A DNA stretch of 64,000 bases from Nocardia sp. SYP-A9097 (GCF_009649815.1 NZ_WJIC01000023.1:1-64000); one strand, 5' to 3'. Shown: positions 15,061-25,154, counted from the first letter of the stretch. Translations and numbers: made by a program. The notes: generated from the sequence alone by a model not told the origin.

Positions 15061-17505
15061 TCAGTGCTGAGCGTTAGTCGGGTCGCAAACCTTCCAGCCA
15101 TCGGAGGTGTGCTGCAGATCGAAGGTGCGCGCCGACGCCTTGCTCGGATCGGCCTCGGTGTAAACGGTCGCCTGCGCGATCGCGGTATCCCCGGTGACAC
15201 GAATGGCATCCACGCTCTTCACCACGGGAATGCTCTTCTGCTCCTTGGAAGTTCGATACACACCGGCGAACTGATCGGCCGAAATATTCTGATAGAAGTC
15301 GTGCTGCGCACCGCAGGTGATACCGCGCAACTTCTCCAGATCACCATTCGCCAAACCATCGGTATAGGTCGTAATAGTGCTCTTGACCTGCGCCTCAGGA
15401 GAACTGTCCGACGAATTCGACATGAACGCGACGACCGCGATCACCACGGCGACCACCGCCACCACGGCCCCGGCAATGATCAACACCCGATTGCGTGACC
15501 CCGCAACGGCTTTCACCGGCGCATCGGCATTCTCCCCGGCCGCGGGCACCCGCTGCGGCGCGGCAATGGTCCGCCCGTCATCGGGCCCCTGCCCATCCTG
15601 CGGCCGCTGTCCGGCCCCCTGAACGCCACCGGCTCCCTGCGGAGCACCCATCGGCGCCCCGCCTTGACCAGGCGCACCCAGTGCTCCACCTGCCATAGCG
15701 CCGAGTCCCGGCGCGCCCGCGGGTCCACCCTGCACACCACTCGGACCCTGCGGCGCGCCAGTTCCGCGCGCACCGCCCGGCTTCGTCAGAGGTACACCGG
15801 TTCCCTGCGGTCCGCCCTGCGCGGGTCCGCCGGGTCCCTGTGGTCCGCCTTGTCCCGGTCCGCCCTGCATTGATCCGCCAGGCCCCTGCGGCCCGCCCTG
15901 TCCCGGCCCGCCGGGGCGTTGCGGTCCACCCTTGCCATTCGGTCCCTGGGGTCCGCCCGGACCCTGCGGCGCGCCCGCACCGACACGCTGCGGACCGGGT
16001 GGCATGGCTCGCGGTCCGCGAATCGGAACGGCGGGCGCGGTCGGCTGCATATCGGCGGGCGACGGCGCGCTGGCCGGCCGGCGCGGCGCTTGCGGAGGCC
16101 GAGGCGGCGCGGGCCGAGTCTCCTCCACCGGCCCCGCGTCCGGCGCACCCCCGCGCGGTCCCACATGCCGCGGCCCCTGATTCATCCGAGGCGAAGCGGG
16201 CGGCTTACTCACGGCCCGCCCCTGCGGCCCCGAAACCCGCATCTTCTCGGTCTTCTGCTCACCCGTCACAATCGGCAGCGCGGTGGTGGCGTCATCCGAC
16301 CCCGCCGGAACCTGTTTGATCACAACGGTTTTCGACTCCGAGTTGCTCGCGTCACCGCCGGGGCTCGCGCCCGGGTCGGGGGCATCGGCGTCGTCTTTTC
16401 CGGCCGACGGCGCTTCACTCGCCCCCGCCGGTGCGCCTGTATTGTCCTGCGCCCCGGCCCGATCGGCTGGATTCCGGCTTCCACCCTGATCCGCCGCACC
16501 CGGTGCCACGTCGCCGGAGGAATCACCCTCCCGCGTTCCGGACTGACCGCCGCCGCCGGAAATATTCTGTCCGCCAACCACATTCGCTGAGGGGCCGGTA
16601 CCGGCGGTGGGAGCCTCGCCCGCCACGCCCTCGGCGCGGGCGCCGGCAGGTCGAGCTACCGGCGAACCCGATTGCGCTGCCGCGTTATTCGGCTGTGCGG
16701 CCGACCCGCCGGCCGACTGACCCGCAGGGCGGTCCTGCTTGACGGGTGCGTCGGCGCGTGGAACGACCTTGAACTGTGTGGTGACATCCGCAGAGGGAGG
16801 CGGATTTCCGGAGTCTGCCGGGGTGCTGGGCTGTGCGCTCGCCGAGGGCTGCGCCCCGCCCTGCGGTGCGGCGGGAGCCTTCGAGGCCCCACCCTGCGCT
16901 GCGCCACCCGACTGCGCTGCTCCGCCGCCTTGCTGCATCGTGGTACTGCCCTGTTGAGGTGCGCCACCGCTCTGCTGCGGTGCGCCGCCTTGCTGCGCCG
17001 TGCCACTGCTTTGTTGCGTTGCGCCACTACCCGGCTGTGCCGCGTCACTACTCTGTTGTGGTGCGCCACTGTCCGGCTGCCCCGCGCCACTGCTCTGCTG
17101 CTGCACCGCGTCGCCACTCGGCGGCGTCACGCCCTGCTCCGGGCGGGCACTCTGTTGTGCGGGGCCGCCCAGATGGGGCGGGAGGTTCCGCTGTGCCGGG
17201 CCACTTTGCTTCACCGCGTCGGGCGCACCGCCTTTGCCCGTATCGCCGGGCGCGGCGCTCGATCCCTGCGCGCCCCGGCCCTCGGCCGGACGGTTGGTGG
17301 GGATGCGGTTGGTGGGGCCCTCCGGGATGGGTTGGGCCGGTTCGTATTTGATGGTGGCGAAGCCGGGCTTGGAGGTGGGGATCACCTCGGTGGCGGCGGT
17401 TTCGGGGGCGGCTGCCTGGTTCGGTGTGTCCTGGTCGGCGCCCTTGCCGGGAGCTGCCGGGCGGGCAGCATCCTGTGGCTGCTGGTCGTCGTTCGAGTCG
17501 GACAC
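15061..17505 (-). CDS. Rv0361-like membrane protein with very long low-complexity N-terminus
   Basis: An 814-aa protein. Residues 1-671 are almost all low complexity. An early part has Gln/Ser/Ala/Gly repeats of the type QQSSGxAQPGSGA (about 125-210). A later part has Gly/Pro/Gln repeats of the type GGPQGPGGPxQG (about 490-640). One transmembrane segment follows (LIIAGAVVAVVAVVIAVVAF, about 675-695). The last ~120 residues form a small extracytoplasmic domain with two Cys (GITCG, WKVCD) and resemble the mycobacterial Rv0361 family. The low-complexity part should be cytosolic. Position next to the DUF3151 gene matches Mtb Rv0361/Rv0360c. GTG start. The function is unknown. Confidence 0.82.
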   Translation of the reverse strand: MSDSNDDQQPQDAARPAAPGKGADQDTPNQAAAPETAATEVIPTSKPGFATIKYEPAQPIPEGPTNRIPTNRPAEGRGAQGSSAAPGDTGKGGAPDAVKQSGPAQRNLPPHLGGPAQQSARPEQGVTPPSGDAVQQQSSGAGQPDSGAPQQSSDAAQPGSGATQQSSGTAQQGGAPQQSGGAPQQGSTTMQQGGGAAQSGGAAQGGASKAPAAPQGGAQPSASAQPSTPADSGNPPPSADVTTQFKVVPRADAPVKQDRPAGQSAGGSAAQPNNAAAQSGSPVARPAGARAEGVAGEAPTAGTGPSANVVGGQNISGGGGQSGTREGDSSGDVAPGAADQGGSRNPADRAGAQDNTGAPAGASEAPSAGKDDADAPDPGASPGGDASNSESKTVVIKQVPAGSDDATTALPIVTGEQKTEKMRVSGPQGRAVSKPPASPRMNQGPRHVGPRGGAPDAGPVEETRPAPPRPPQAPRRPASAPSPADMQPTAPAVPIRGPRAMPPGPQRVGAGAPQGPGGPQGPNGKGGPQRPGGPGQGGPQGPGGSMQGGPGQGGPQGPGGPAQGGPQGTGVPLTKPGGARGTGAPQGPSGVQGGPAGAPGLGAMAGGALGAPGQGGAPMGAPQGAGGVQGAGQRPQDGQGPDDGRTIAAPQRVPAAGENADAPVKAVAGSRNRVLIIAGAVVAVVAVVIAVVAFMSNSSDSSPEAQVKSTITTYTDGLANGDLEKLRGITCGAQHDFYQNISADQFAGVYRTSKEQKSIPVVKSVDAIRVTGDTAIAQATVYTEADPSKASARTFDLQHTSDGWKVCDPTNAQH

Positions 17506-17586
17506 GCGCTACCCCTCGCTTCGGCGGAACTGTGATTCGACGGTCAGCCTACTGAGCATTCCGATAGTCGGTGCAGAATGATCGGC

Positions 17587-18021
17587 ATGACCTCCTTCGG
17601 TGATCTGCTCGGACCCCAGCCGGTACTGCTCCCGGAAAACACCGACGCCGAGGACGCGCTGCTGGATAACAAGGACCCGGTGCAGGTCGCGGCGGCGCAT
17701 CCGACCGCCTCCATCGCCTGGGCCTACCTGGCGGAAGGCGCCCTCGATCGCGGCAAGAACGAGGTGAACGTGGACACCCTCGCCGGGTACGCGTTCGCCC
17801 GCACCGGCTACCACCGCGGCCTGGACCTGTTGCGCCGCAATGGCTGGAAGGGCTTCGGCCCGGTGCCGTGGAGCCACGAACCCAATCGCGGCTTCCTGCG
17901 GAGTGTGGGCGCGCTGGCCCGCGCCGCCCGCACCATCGGCGAGACCGACGAGTACGCGCGCTGCCTGGATCTGCTCGAGGATTGCGATCCGCGCGCGGCC
18001 GCCGAACTCGGCCTCGACTGA
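17587..18021 (+). CDS. DUF3151-family protein
   Basis: A cytosolic protein of about 144 aa that matches the actinobacterial DUF3151 family. It has the characteristic opening FGDLLGPQPVLLPE, then AWAYLAEGAL, AYAFARTGYHRGLDLLRRNGWKG and a C-terminal LARAARTIGETDEYARC. ATG codons at 17578 and 17587 are both possible, and I prefer the second because it begins directly at the family start. It is divergent from the Rv0361-like gene with about 80 nt between them, as for Rv0360c/Rv0361 in Mtb. The function is not known. Confidence 0.88.
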   Translation: MTSFGDLLGPQPVLLPENTDAEDALLDNKDPVQVAAAHPTASIAWAYLAEGALDRGKNEVNVDTLAGYAFARTGYHRGLDLLRRNGWKGFGPVPWSHEPNRGFLRSVGALARAARTIGETDEYARCLDLLEDCDPRAAAELGLD

Positions 18022-18074
18022 CCACATTGAGCAGTGGCCTAGGAACCACGCTCGACGCAGCCAAGGACAGCGGC

Positions 18075-19178
18075 GTGGCTCGTATGCGCACCGCCGCCGC
18101 GCGGGTCCGCTCGTCGCTGCTGCCGATCGTTCAGTGCGCGGTCGGCGCGGGCGTGGCCTGGTTCATCGCGCACAATATCGTCGGGCATCCGCAACCGTTC
18201 TTCGCGCCGATGGCTGCCATGATCTCCATCGGTGTGTCGTTCGGTGCGAAGTTGCGCCGGGCGGTGGAGTTGATCGTCGGTGTGGCGGTCGGTATCGGTA
18301 TCGGTGATCTGTTCGTCTCGCGGGTCGGTACCGGGGTCTGGCAGATTTCGATACTCGTCATCTTCGCCATGTGCACGGCCGTCTTCCTCGATGGCGGTCC
18401 GGTCATCACCATGCAGGCCGCGTCGTCGGCGGTGCTGGTGGCCACGCTCATCCCACCGGAGAGCGGCGCTTCGCACCTGCGCATCATCGACGCGCTGGTC
18501 GGCGGCATGGTCGGCATCGTTGTGGTGGCGGCGATTCCACTGCATCCGGTGCGCCGCGCCAGACAGCAGGCCGCCGACATTCTGGGTGTGATGGGCAAAT
18601 CCCTCACAGATTGTGCGGATGGACTGCTGGAGCACGACGCCGGCAAGATCAAGACCGCGCTGGAGGCGGTGCGCGGCACCCAGTCCGGCCTCGACACGCT
18701 CCGCAGCACCCTCGAGGGCGGCCGGGAGATCAGCAGAATCTCACCGCTGTACTGGAATTCGCGTGCCCGGCTGGAGCGCCTGCGCGAGGTGGCCGATCCG
18801 CTCGACAATGCCATTCGCAATACCCGAGTCCTGTTGCGCCGGGCCCTTTCTCTCGTGCGCGACGACGAAATCCTGGACCCGCGACTGACTCTCGAAGTGG
18901 AGCGACTCGGCGAGGCCGTCGATATGGTGCGGCAGATGGTGCTGGCCGATCCCGGTGATCAACCCGATGCGGCGGCGGCCACCCGGGTACTGCGCACGGT
19001 CGCCAAGGGCGCGACCAAGGATCTGGTGGACGGTGCGGGCATCTCCGCGCATGTCGTATTCGCGCAGATCCGTTCGGTCGTGGTCGATCTCATGCAGGTG
19101 TGCGGTATGCGCCGACTCTCATCGATCGCACTACTTCCGCCGACCGTCGCGAATCCCTATGTGACACCGATCGATTGA
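18075..19178 (+). CDS. FUSC-family (aromatic acid exporter-like) inner membrane protein
   Basis: A protein of about 367 aa. The N-terminal ~170 residues form about six transmembrane helices: VQCAVGAGVAWFIAHNIVG, PFFAPMAAMISIGVSFG, VELIVGVAVGIGIGDLF and a run through ISILVIFAMCTAVFL to VGIVVVAAIPLHP. The rest is a long helical cytosolic part with LDTLRSTLEGG and LERLREVADPLDN. This is the FUSC/ArAE layout of one membrane unit and one helical domain. The family exports aromatic acids and is involved in membrane stress tolerance. The GTG at 18075 has AAGGA 7 nt upstream, so I prefer it; a TTG at 18027 would add 16 residues. It follows the DUF3151 gene on the same strand. Confidence 0.83.
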   Translation: MARMRTAAARVRSSLLPIVQCAVGAGVAWFIAHNIVGHPQPFFAPMAAMISIGVSFGAKLRRAVELIVGVAVGIGIGDLFVSRVGTGVWQISILVIFAMCTAVFLDGGPVITMQAASSAVLVATLIPPESGASHLRIIDALVGGMVGIVVVAAIPLHPVRRARQQAADILGVMGKSLTDCADGLLEHDAGKIKTALEAVRGTQSGLDTLRSTLEGGREISRISPLYWNSRARLERLREVADPLDNAIRNTRVLLRRALSLVRDDEILDPRLTLEVERLGEAVDMVRQMVLADPGDQPDAAAATRVLRTVAKGATKDLVDGAGISAHVVFAQIRSVVVDLMQVCGMRRLSSIALLPPTVANPYVTPID

Positions 19179-19233
19179 TTCGAGTGGTGCGCTACTCGGG
19201 TTTGTCGGTGCCCGCGCCTATAACTTTCAATCA

Positions 19234-19263
19234 TGGCCGGGCTGACGCGGGGTAGCCCGGCCA
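19234..19263. terminator. bidirectional terminator between FUSC gene and M50 protease gene
   Basis: TGGCCGGGCT (19234-19243) pairs perfectly with AGCCCGGCCA (19254-19263) across a 10-nt loop, between two convergent genes. There is no long T-run, which is usual for high-GC actinobacteria. Confidence 0.6.
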
Positions 19264-19271
19264 CACATCTG

Positions 19272-20054
19272 TCAACGCCAGAATCGGGTCAGCGCTCCGC
19301 CGAAGTCCGACCACAGCGACGGCACGCCCGACAGCTCGAACAGCGCCCGAATCCCGTCGAAGAACGCGATATTGATCTGCGGCACGAACAGGAGCGCCAC
19401 CAGAATCAGAATGCCGTACGGCTTGATCTGCTCCATCGACCGCCGCGTGTCATAGCTCAGCGACGGCTCCAGAATCCCGTACCCGTCGGTCCCCGGCACC
19501 GGGATCAGATTCAGCACCGTTGCCATGATCTGCAGGAACGCCAGATAACTCAGCCCGAACCAGAACGCGGCATGCGAATGCGAACTGCCCCACAGCTTCA
19601 CGATCACCAGCAGCACGATCGCGCACACCGCATTGGTGGCCGGTCCGGCACCGCTCAGCGTCCGCCGGATCCGCGCGCTGAAACTGTTCGAGTTCACGTA
19701 CACCGCGCCACCCGGCAGCGCGAATCCGCCGATGGCGATGAACAGCAACGGCAATCCGATCGACAGCAGTGGGTGACTGTATTTCAGCGGATTCAGCGTC
19801 AGATATCCGCGTAGCTCGACCTCGTGGTCCCCGGCCCGCCAGGCGACGAACGCGTGCGCGAACTCGTGCAGGCAGATGGAGACCACCCAGCCCGCCACCA
19901 CCATCAGGAAAACCCCGAATTGTGCTTGGCGGGAAAGCAAGTCGGCGGTCCAGGCGATGACCGCGCCGGCCACGGCGATCGCGACCACGAGCAGGAAGAC
20001 AGGGCTCGGCCGCACCGCCCCCGAAGCACGGCCGATCGCGCGGGGAGAGCTCAT
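19272..20054 (-). CDS. M50-family site-2 protease
   Basis: A 260-aa integral membrane metalloprotease. The zinc-binding HEFAH motif (His63, Glu64, His67) lies in the helix VVSICLHEFAHAFVAW. The second-site NLIPVPGTDGYG segment provides the third Zn ligand Asp, as in the short S2P/FtsH-like M50 group. About five or six membrane helices are visible and no PDZ domain. It should cut a membrane-embedded substrate such as an anti-sigma factor, but no candidate substrate is adjacent. The ATG at 20054 is preceded by AAGGAG. It lies 39 nt downstream of the Rv0358-like gene, matching Mtb Rv0359 next to Rv0358. Confidence 0.9.
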   Translation of the reverse strand: MSSPRAIGRASGAVRPSPVFLLVVAIAVAGAVIAWTADLLSRQAQFGVFLMVVAGWVVSICLHEFAHAFVAWRAGDHEVELRGYLTLNPLKYSHPLLSIGLPLLFIAIGGFALPGGAVYVNSNSFSARIRRTLSGAGPATNAVCAIVLLVIVKLWGSSHSHAAFWFGLSYLAFLQIMATVLNLIPVPGTDGYGILEPSLSYDTRRSMEQIKPYGILILVALLFVPQINIAFFDGIRALFELSGVPSLWSDFGGALTRFWR

Positions 20055-20093
20055 CGGACTCCTTGTATGGAACCCGGATTCACCGGGTGAAGG

Positions 20094-20756
20094 TCAACGG
20101 ACCAGCAACCAGGGTTCATGATGCCGGTAGAAGGTGGAGCGCCGCACCGGCTTATCGGTGGTGATGCCGTCCCGGGTGACGATCGCGCCACGCGTGCCGA
20201 GCTGCATGGCCCGGCCCTGCGCCCAACGCTTCTTACCCAGGATCCCGCGTTGCACGCTCGCGTGCAGGCCGGGCATCTCCAGTGTCGGTGACACCAGCAG
20301 CGCGGCGACTTTCCCGGTGAACAACCGCGTGTCGTCCACGTACGCTTCGCCTTCGAGTTTCTCCCCGCGCTCGCCGACCAGTTCGGCGCGGCCGATCAGC
20401 ACCTTGCCGGTGTCGTCGCGAATGAGCGGGGTCTGCATCGGCCTGCCCTCGAGCGCGCGTTTCGCGGCGGCCGAACCGGTGCCGGTCTCGTAGGCGCGCG
20501 AACCGTAGGTGCGATCGACGGGCACATAGCCGATTTCGACGCCGAGGCGTTCGGTGCGCATCAGATGGGTGAGGACCGCGGCGAGCCCGGCATCCTCACC
20601 GAGCACGATGAGGCGGGGCAAACTGTCGGCGGCCATTACCGGCAGCAACTCGTCCAGGACAGTGGTGTCCGGTATGGCCGAAGTCTGAGTGAGTGGGAGA
20701 GAAGCCAATGCGATCGGTACGGGTGCGCCGTCGCAGCGGAGAACATGGGTACTCAA
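20094..20756 (-). CDS. conserved actinobacterial protein, Rv0358-like
   Basis: A 220-aa protein without signal peptide or membrane helices. An N-terminal LPRLIVLGEDAGLAAVLTHLM segment looks like a small Rossmann-type element. The second half carries beta-rich stretches with VLIGRAELVGERGEKLEGEA, LFTGKVAALLVSPTLEMPGL and AMQLGTRGAIVTRDG. Position between purA and the M50 protease gene matches Mtb Rv0358. The start is TTG at 20756, preceded by GGAGGG about 10 nt away. I do not recognise a catalytic motif, and a lipid-kinase-like fold is only a guess. Divergent from purA. Confidence 0.75.
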   Translation of the reverse strand: MSTHVLRCDGAPVPIALASLPLTQTSAIPDTTVLDELLPVMAADSLPRLIVLGEDAGLAAVLTHLMRTERLGVEIGYVPVDRTYGSRAYETGTGSAAAKRALEGRPMQTPLIRDDTGKVLIGRAELVGERGEKLEGEAYVDDTRLFTGKVAALLVSPTLEMPGLHASVQRGILGKKRWAQGRAMQLGTRGAIVTRDGITTDKPVRRSTFYRHHEPWLLVR

Positions 20757-20986
20757 CTGCCGTACACCCTCCTCTGACCTGACAACACCATCGCCTCGCT
20801 GCGCTCCTTGCGGGCCCGCTTACCGGCCCGGCTCCCGGTGTCACCATAGACCCGGTTCATTTGCCGCGCCGCCTTCGAAGCCCACCCGTTACGTCGGTTT
20901 CGTCCCGTGCCGGGTCGCGAACCTGGGCGTATTCGAGCATCTATTAGACTGTGCCTCCGGCCACCGCCTTCCGACGGCGGGTAGCT

Positions 20987-21005
20987 GCAGCATCACCGAT
21001 GCTGC
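20987..21005 (+). promoter_or_regulatory. hairpin in the purA leader
   Basis: GCAGCATC-ACC-GATGCTGC forms a perfect 8-bp stem with a 3-nt loop, ending 13 nt before the AGGAG of purA. A TAGACT about 40 nt upstream could be the -10 element. It could affect initiation or stability of purA mRNA. It matches no riboswitch I know. Confidence 0.4.
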
Positions 21006-21030
21006 GCGTCGAACCCGTAGGAGTCTTCTA

Positions 21031-22341
<1,311 letters not shown>

Positions 22342-22467
22342 CGCACGGCTAGGAGCCGTTAGCCGTTGGGGACGCGTGGTGCGGTCGGGTGCCGAAACAA
22401 TTTTGGACGTACCCGGTGAGTTACCCCGAACTCGCGAGATCAGTTGTTTCGTAACGCATTGCAGACT

Positions 22468-22495
22468 CGCCCCGCTGCGAAAACGCAGCGGGGCG
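22468..22495. terminator. hairpin between purA and the MocR gene
   Basis: CGCCCCGCTGCG-AAAA-CGCAGCGGGGCG is a perfect 12-bp stem with a 4-nt loop, between convergent genes. The rest of the 338-nt gap (22342-22679) holds a tandem repeat and no gene that I can support. Confidence 0.75.
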
Positions 22496-22540
22496 GCCCA
22501 TTTCGCCCGAACTCACCGACGGGTCGACAGCGTGCACTGC

Positions 22541-22581
22541 GAGCGTGCAGCCATGGCGCACGAGTGTGCAGCTGTGGCGGG
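22541..22581. repeat. two tandem 20-nt near-identical units
   Basis: GAGCGTGCAGCCATGGCG (from 22541) is followed, after CAC, by GAGTGTGCAGCTGTGGCG (from 22562). The two units differ at three positions, all transitions. A related GCGTGCACTGC lies just upstream. The function is not clear. Confidence 0.5.
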
Positions 22582-22679
22582 GAAACCCGAGAATCACCGC
22601 CCTGAGTGCACACTCGCGGAACTGGTTCGGGCGCAGCGGTGCGCGGTCGGACCAGGGGGCGAATGCGGCGGTGACGATT

Positions 22680-24176
22680 TCAGTAGCAGGTGAGGGGGGC
22701 CAGGGGCTCTGCTGCGTGGGGGGTCAGGGACGCGTATGCCGCTGCGAGGGATTTCACCGCGACTCGAATGTCGGGCTCCTCGTGCGTGAATGGCAGGCGG
22801 AGGAAGCGTTCGAAGGCGCCTTGAACGCCGAAACGTGGTCCGGCGGCGAGCAATACGCCGTGATTGGGGGCGGTGGCGGCCAGGGCGGAGGAGACCGGGG
22901 CCGGGAGTTGCGCCCACAGCGACATGCCGCCCGCGCCCGGCGATACCCGCCAATCGGGGAGTTCCTCGGCGAGTGCGTCGAGTAGCGCCGCCTTGCGGGA
23001 GCGGAGCTGTTCCCTTCGGACCGTGAGGATTTGGTCCGCGTGCTGGAGCAGGTGCACCGTCGCCAGCTGATCCATGACCGGCGTGCCGAGGTCCATGGTC
23101 GATCGGGTGCCGAGCAGTTTGGTGATCAGCGACTGGTTGGCGCGTACCCAGCCCACGCGCAGGCCGCCCCAGAAGGATTTCGAGGCCGAGCCGATGGTCA
23201 CGATCTCCGAGCCGCGCGCGAATGATGCTACGGGCGGCATGATTTCGTGGTCGGTGAGGTGCAGATCCACCATGGATTCGTCGACGATGACGGTCATGCG
23301 GGTTTCGCGGGCGATGGCGGCCAGTTCGGCGCGGCCCTCCGCAGGCAGCAGCAGGCCGGTCGGATTGTGATAGTCCGGCACCAGATAGGCGACGCTGGCG
23401 GCGGTTTGCCTTGCGGCGCTACGGATTCCATCCAGGTCCCAGCCGTCGGGGCGGAGCGGGACCGGGACCGGGCGCGCGCCCACATCGCGGATCGCCTCGA
23501 TGGCGTTCGGGTAGGAGGGGTGATCGATCAGGACTCGCTCCGCGGGTGCGGTGAGCACATTGAGCAGTAGGCGCAGACCGTGCTGTGCGCCGAGGGTGAC
23601 CAGGATCTGATCCGGCTCGGTCGGCAGACCGCGTTCGGTGAAGCGGCGAGCCAGGGCCTCGCGGAGCATGAGCATGCCCACCGGGTCCATGCCATGCGTG
23701 CTCAGATAGGTCGGAAGTCCTTGTAGCGCAGTGGTATACGCCTCCATCATCTCCACCGGCGCGGACATGGCGGCATAGGTCATATCTATGGTCGGGAGCT
23801 CCGGTTGCGCCATCATGGCGAGCAGGCTGCGCGCGGGTTTGGTGCCGTCGTGCACGACCGTGGGCGGTAGCGCCACCGTGCTGCGCGAACCCTGTCTGCT
23901 GATCAGGTAGCCGTGCTCGCGCAGCAGGGCGTACGCGGAGGTGACGGTGGTGCGGCTGACATTGAGGCTGGTGGCCAGATCGCGCTCACTGGGCAGGGCC
24001 ACGCCGAGGGGCGCGCGGCCGTCATGGATGAGCAGTCGGACGCTCTCCGCCAGGGCCACATAGGCGGGGCGGCTGGAGCGCCTACCACTGTCGGCCGCCG
24101 TGCCGCCGGGTTCGTCCTGTCGCCAGCGACCCAGGTCGCGTGTGAGGCTGGCCGCGCCGATCACTCGTATCGCCAT
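22680..24176 (-). CDS. MocR/PdxR-type regulator (GntR HTH plus aminotransferase domain)
   Basis: A 498-aa fusion. An N-terminal winged helix of the GntR type (about 35-105) reads LPSERDLATSLNVSRTTVTS, then LREHGYLISRQGS. A fold-type I aminotransferase domain (about 140-490) follows, with YLVPDYHNPTG, VDESMVDLHL and the PLP-binding lysine in IGSASKSFWGGLRVGW. MocR proteins bind PLP and an amino compound to regulate neighbouring genes. I start at the ATG at 24176 (MAIRVIG). A perfect palindrome sits 6 nt before that start. The divergent small membrane gene and ogt are the nearest possible targets. It is not clearly PdxR or GabR. Confidence 0.9.
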   Translation of the reverse strand: MAIRVIGAASLTRDLGRWRQDEPGGTAADSGRRSSRPAYVALAESVRLLIHDGRAPLGVALPSERDLATSLNVSRTTVTSAYALLREHGYLISRQGSRSTVALPPTVVHDGTKPARSLLAMMAQPELPTIDMTYAAMSAPVEMMEAYTTALQGLPTYLSTHGMDPVGMLMLREALARRFTERGLPTEPDQILVTLGAQHGLRLLLNVLTAPAERVLIDHPSYPNAIEAIRDVGARPVPVPLRPDGWDLDGIRSAARQTAASVAYLVPDYHNPTGLLLPAEGRAELAAIARETRMTVIVDESMVDLHLTDHEIMPPVASFARGSEIVTIGSASKSFWGGLRVGWVRANQSLITKLLGTRSTMDLGTPVMDQLATVHLLQHADQILTVRREQLRSRKAALLDALAEELPDWRVSPGAGGMSLWAQLPAPVSSALAATAPNHGVLLAAGPRFGVQGAFERFLRLPFTHEEPDIRVAVKSLAAAYASLTPHAAEPLAPLTCY

Positions 24177-24181
24177 AAAGG

Positions 24182-24199
24182 CCAGTATTCCGGTACTGG
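24182..24199. promoter_or_regulatory. palindromic operator candidate for the MocR regulator
   Basis: CCAGTA-TTCCGG-TACTGG is a perfect 6-bp inverted repeat with a 6-nt spacer. It starts 6 nt upstream of the mocR-like ATG and lies 39 nt upstream of the divergent small gene. On the mocR transcript it covers the ribosome-binding region, so binding would favour autorepression. The regulator-site link is inferred from position. Confidence 0.5.
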
Positions 24200-24237
24200 A
24201 TATTTTATTCAAGTCCAGCGGGGGCCAATATCGAGTA

Positions 24238-24540
24238 ATGATCGCAACCCTCGCCGCCCTGCTGGTTGTCGCAGTCTTCGCCGGGATCGTCTACCGGTTC
24301 GCTCCCACGCCGGATGAGCGCTGGGGTGCGTTGCTGGAGCGGTACCGGCCGCATGCGCCGATGTCGGACTGGTCGGTCGCGGAATATGAAGGGGTGCGGC
24401 AATATTCGGACCTGGCCGCCGCCTACGCGCGACAGGATGCCCCGCCCGCGGCGGTGGTCGCGCAGCGCGTGCGGCGGACCCGCTCGCCATTGTCCGATCT
24501 GGCGAAGATCCCCTGCCGCGAAGAAACAGTCCAGTTCTAG
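24238..24540 (+). CDS. small single-pass membrane protein of unknown function
   Basis: A protein of about 100 aa. It starts with a hydrophobic helix (LAALLVVAVFAGIVYRF, about 4-21) followed by a soluble region with ALLERYRPHAP, WSVAEYEGVRQYSDLAAAYA and a basic QRVRRTRSP. The ATG at 24238 is the first in frame after the intergenic region. It is divergent from the MocR gene and 53 nt upstream of ogt on the same strand. I recognise no family. Confidence 0.6.
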   Translation: MIATLAALLVVAVFAGIVYRFAPTPDERWGALLERYRPHAPMSDWSVAEYEGVRQYSDLAAAYARQDAPPAAVVAQRVRRTRSPLSDLAKIPCREETVQF

Positions 24541-24593
24541 CCAACTGGCACTGAATGACTGGATTTGTCGGACCCCGGGTGCACACTGGCCTT

Positions 24594-25154
24594 ATGCCGC
24601 ACCCGGACCGCCCGCTCGCCTCGGCGGCGCTCTTCGACACCGCGATAGGCACCTGTGCCATCGCCTGGAGCCCCGCCGGGGTGCTGCGTTTCGCCCTCCC
24701 CGACGGCGATCCGGAGACCACCCGCTCCTACATCCTGCGCAAGCACCGCACCTTCGAAATCCGCGAAGCCGCCCCCACCCCCGAAATCGCCACGGTCATC
24801 GAGAAGATCCGCGCCCACCTGGCCGGTGACCTCGACGACCTCGACTGGATCCCCCTGGACACCAGCCCCCTCAACGATTTCGACCGCGCTGTCTACACCG
24901 TGGCCCGCGCCATCCACCCCGGCCACACCCTCAGCTACGGCGACATAGCCAACCGCATAGGCGCCCCCGGCGGCGCCCAAGCCGTAGGCCAATCCCTGGG
25001 CCGCAACCCGATCCCGCTGATAGTCCCCTGCCACCGAGTCCTGGCCGCGGACCACGCCCTGCACGGCTTCTCGGCCCCCGGCGGCATAACCACCAAACAG
25101 CGCCTCCTCGAAATCGAACGCACCCCCGGCTTCGGCGAACCCACCTTGTTCTGA
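24594..25154 (+). CDS. ogt: methylated-DNA--[protein]-cysteine S-methyltransferase
   Basis: A 186-aa suicide DNA-repair protein that moves the alkyl group from O6-alkylguanine to its own Cys146, in the active-site motif IPLIVPCHRVLA. The helix-turn-helix and Asn hinge regions are present (TLSYGDIANRIGAPGGAQAVGQSLGRNPI). The N-terminal half is a small alpha/beta domain without an Ada-type Zn site, so this is a plain Ogt. The ATG at 24594 begins MPHPDRPL. It may share a transcript with the small membrane gene upstream. Confidence 0.92.
   Translation: MPHPDRPLASAALFDTAIGTCAIAWSPAGVLRFALPDGDPETTRSYILRKHRTFEIREAAPTPEIATVIEKIRAHLAGDLDDLDWIPLDTSPLNDFDRAVYTVARAIHPGHTLSYGDIANRIGAPGGAQAVGQSLGRNPIPLIVPCHRVLAADHALHGFSAPGGITTKQRLLEIERTPGFGEPTLF

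Noticed and set aside
22342..22679. CRISPR-like array in the purA-mocR gap
   Set aside because: Only two short tandem units without regular spacers.
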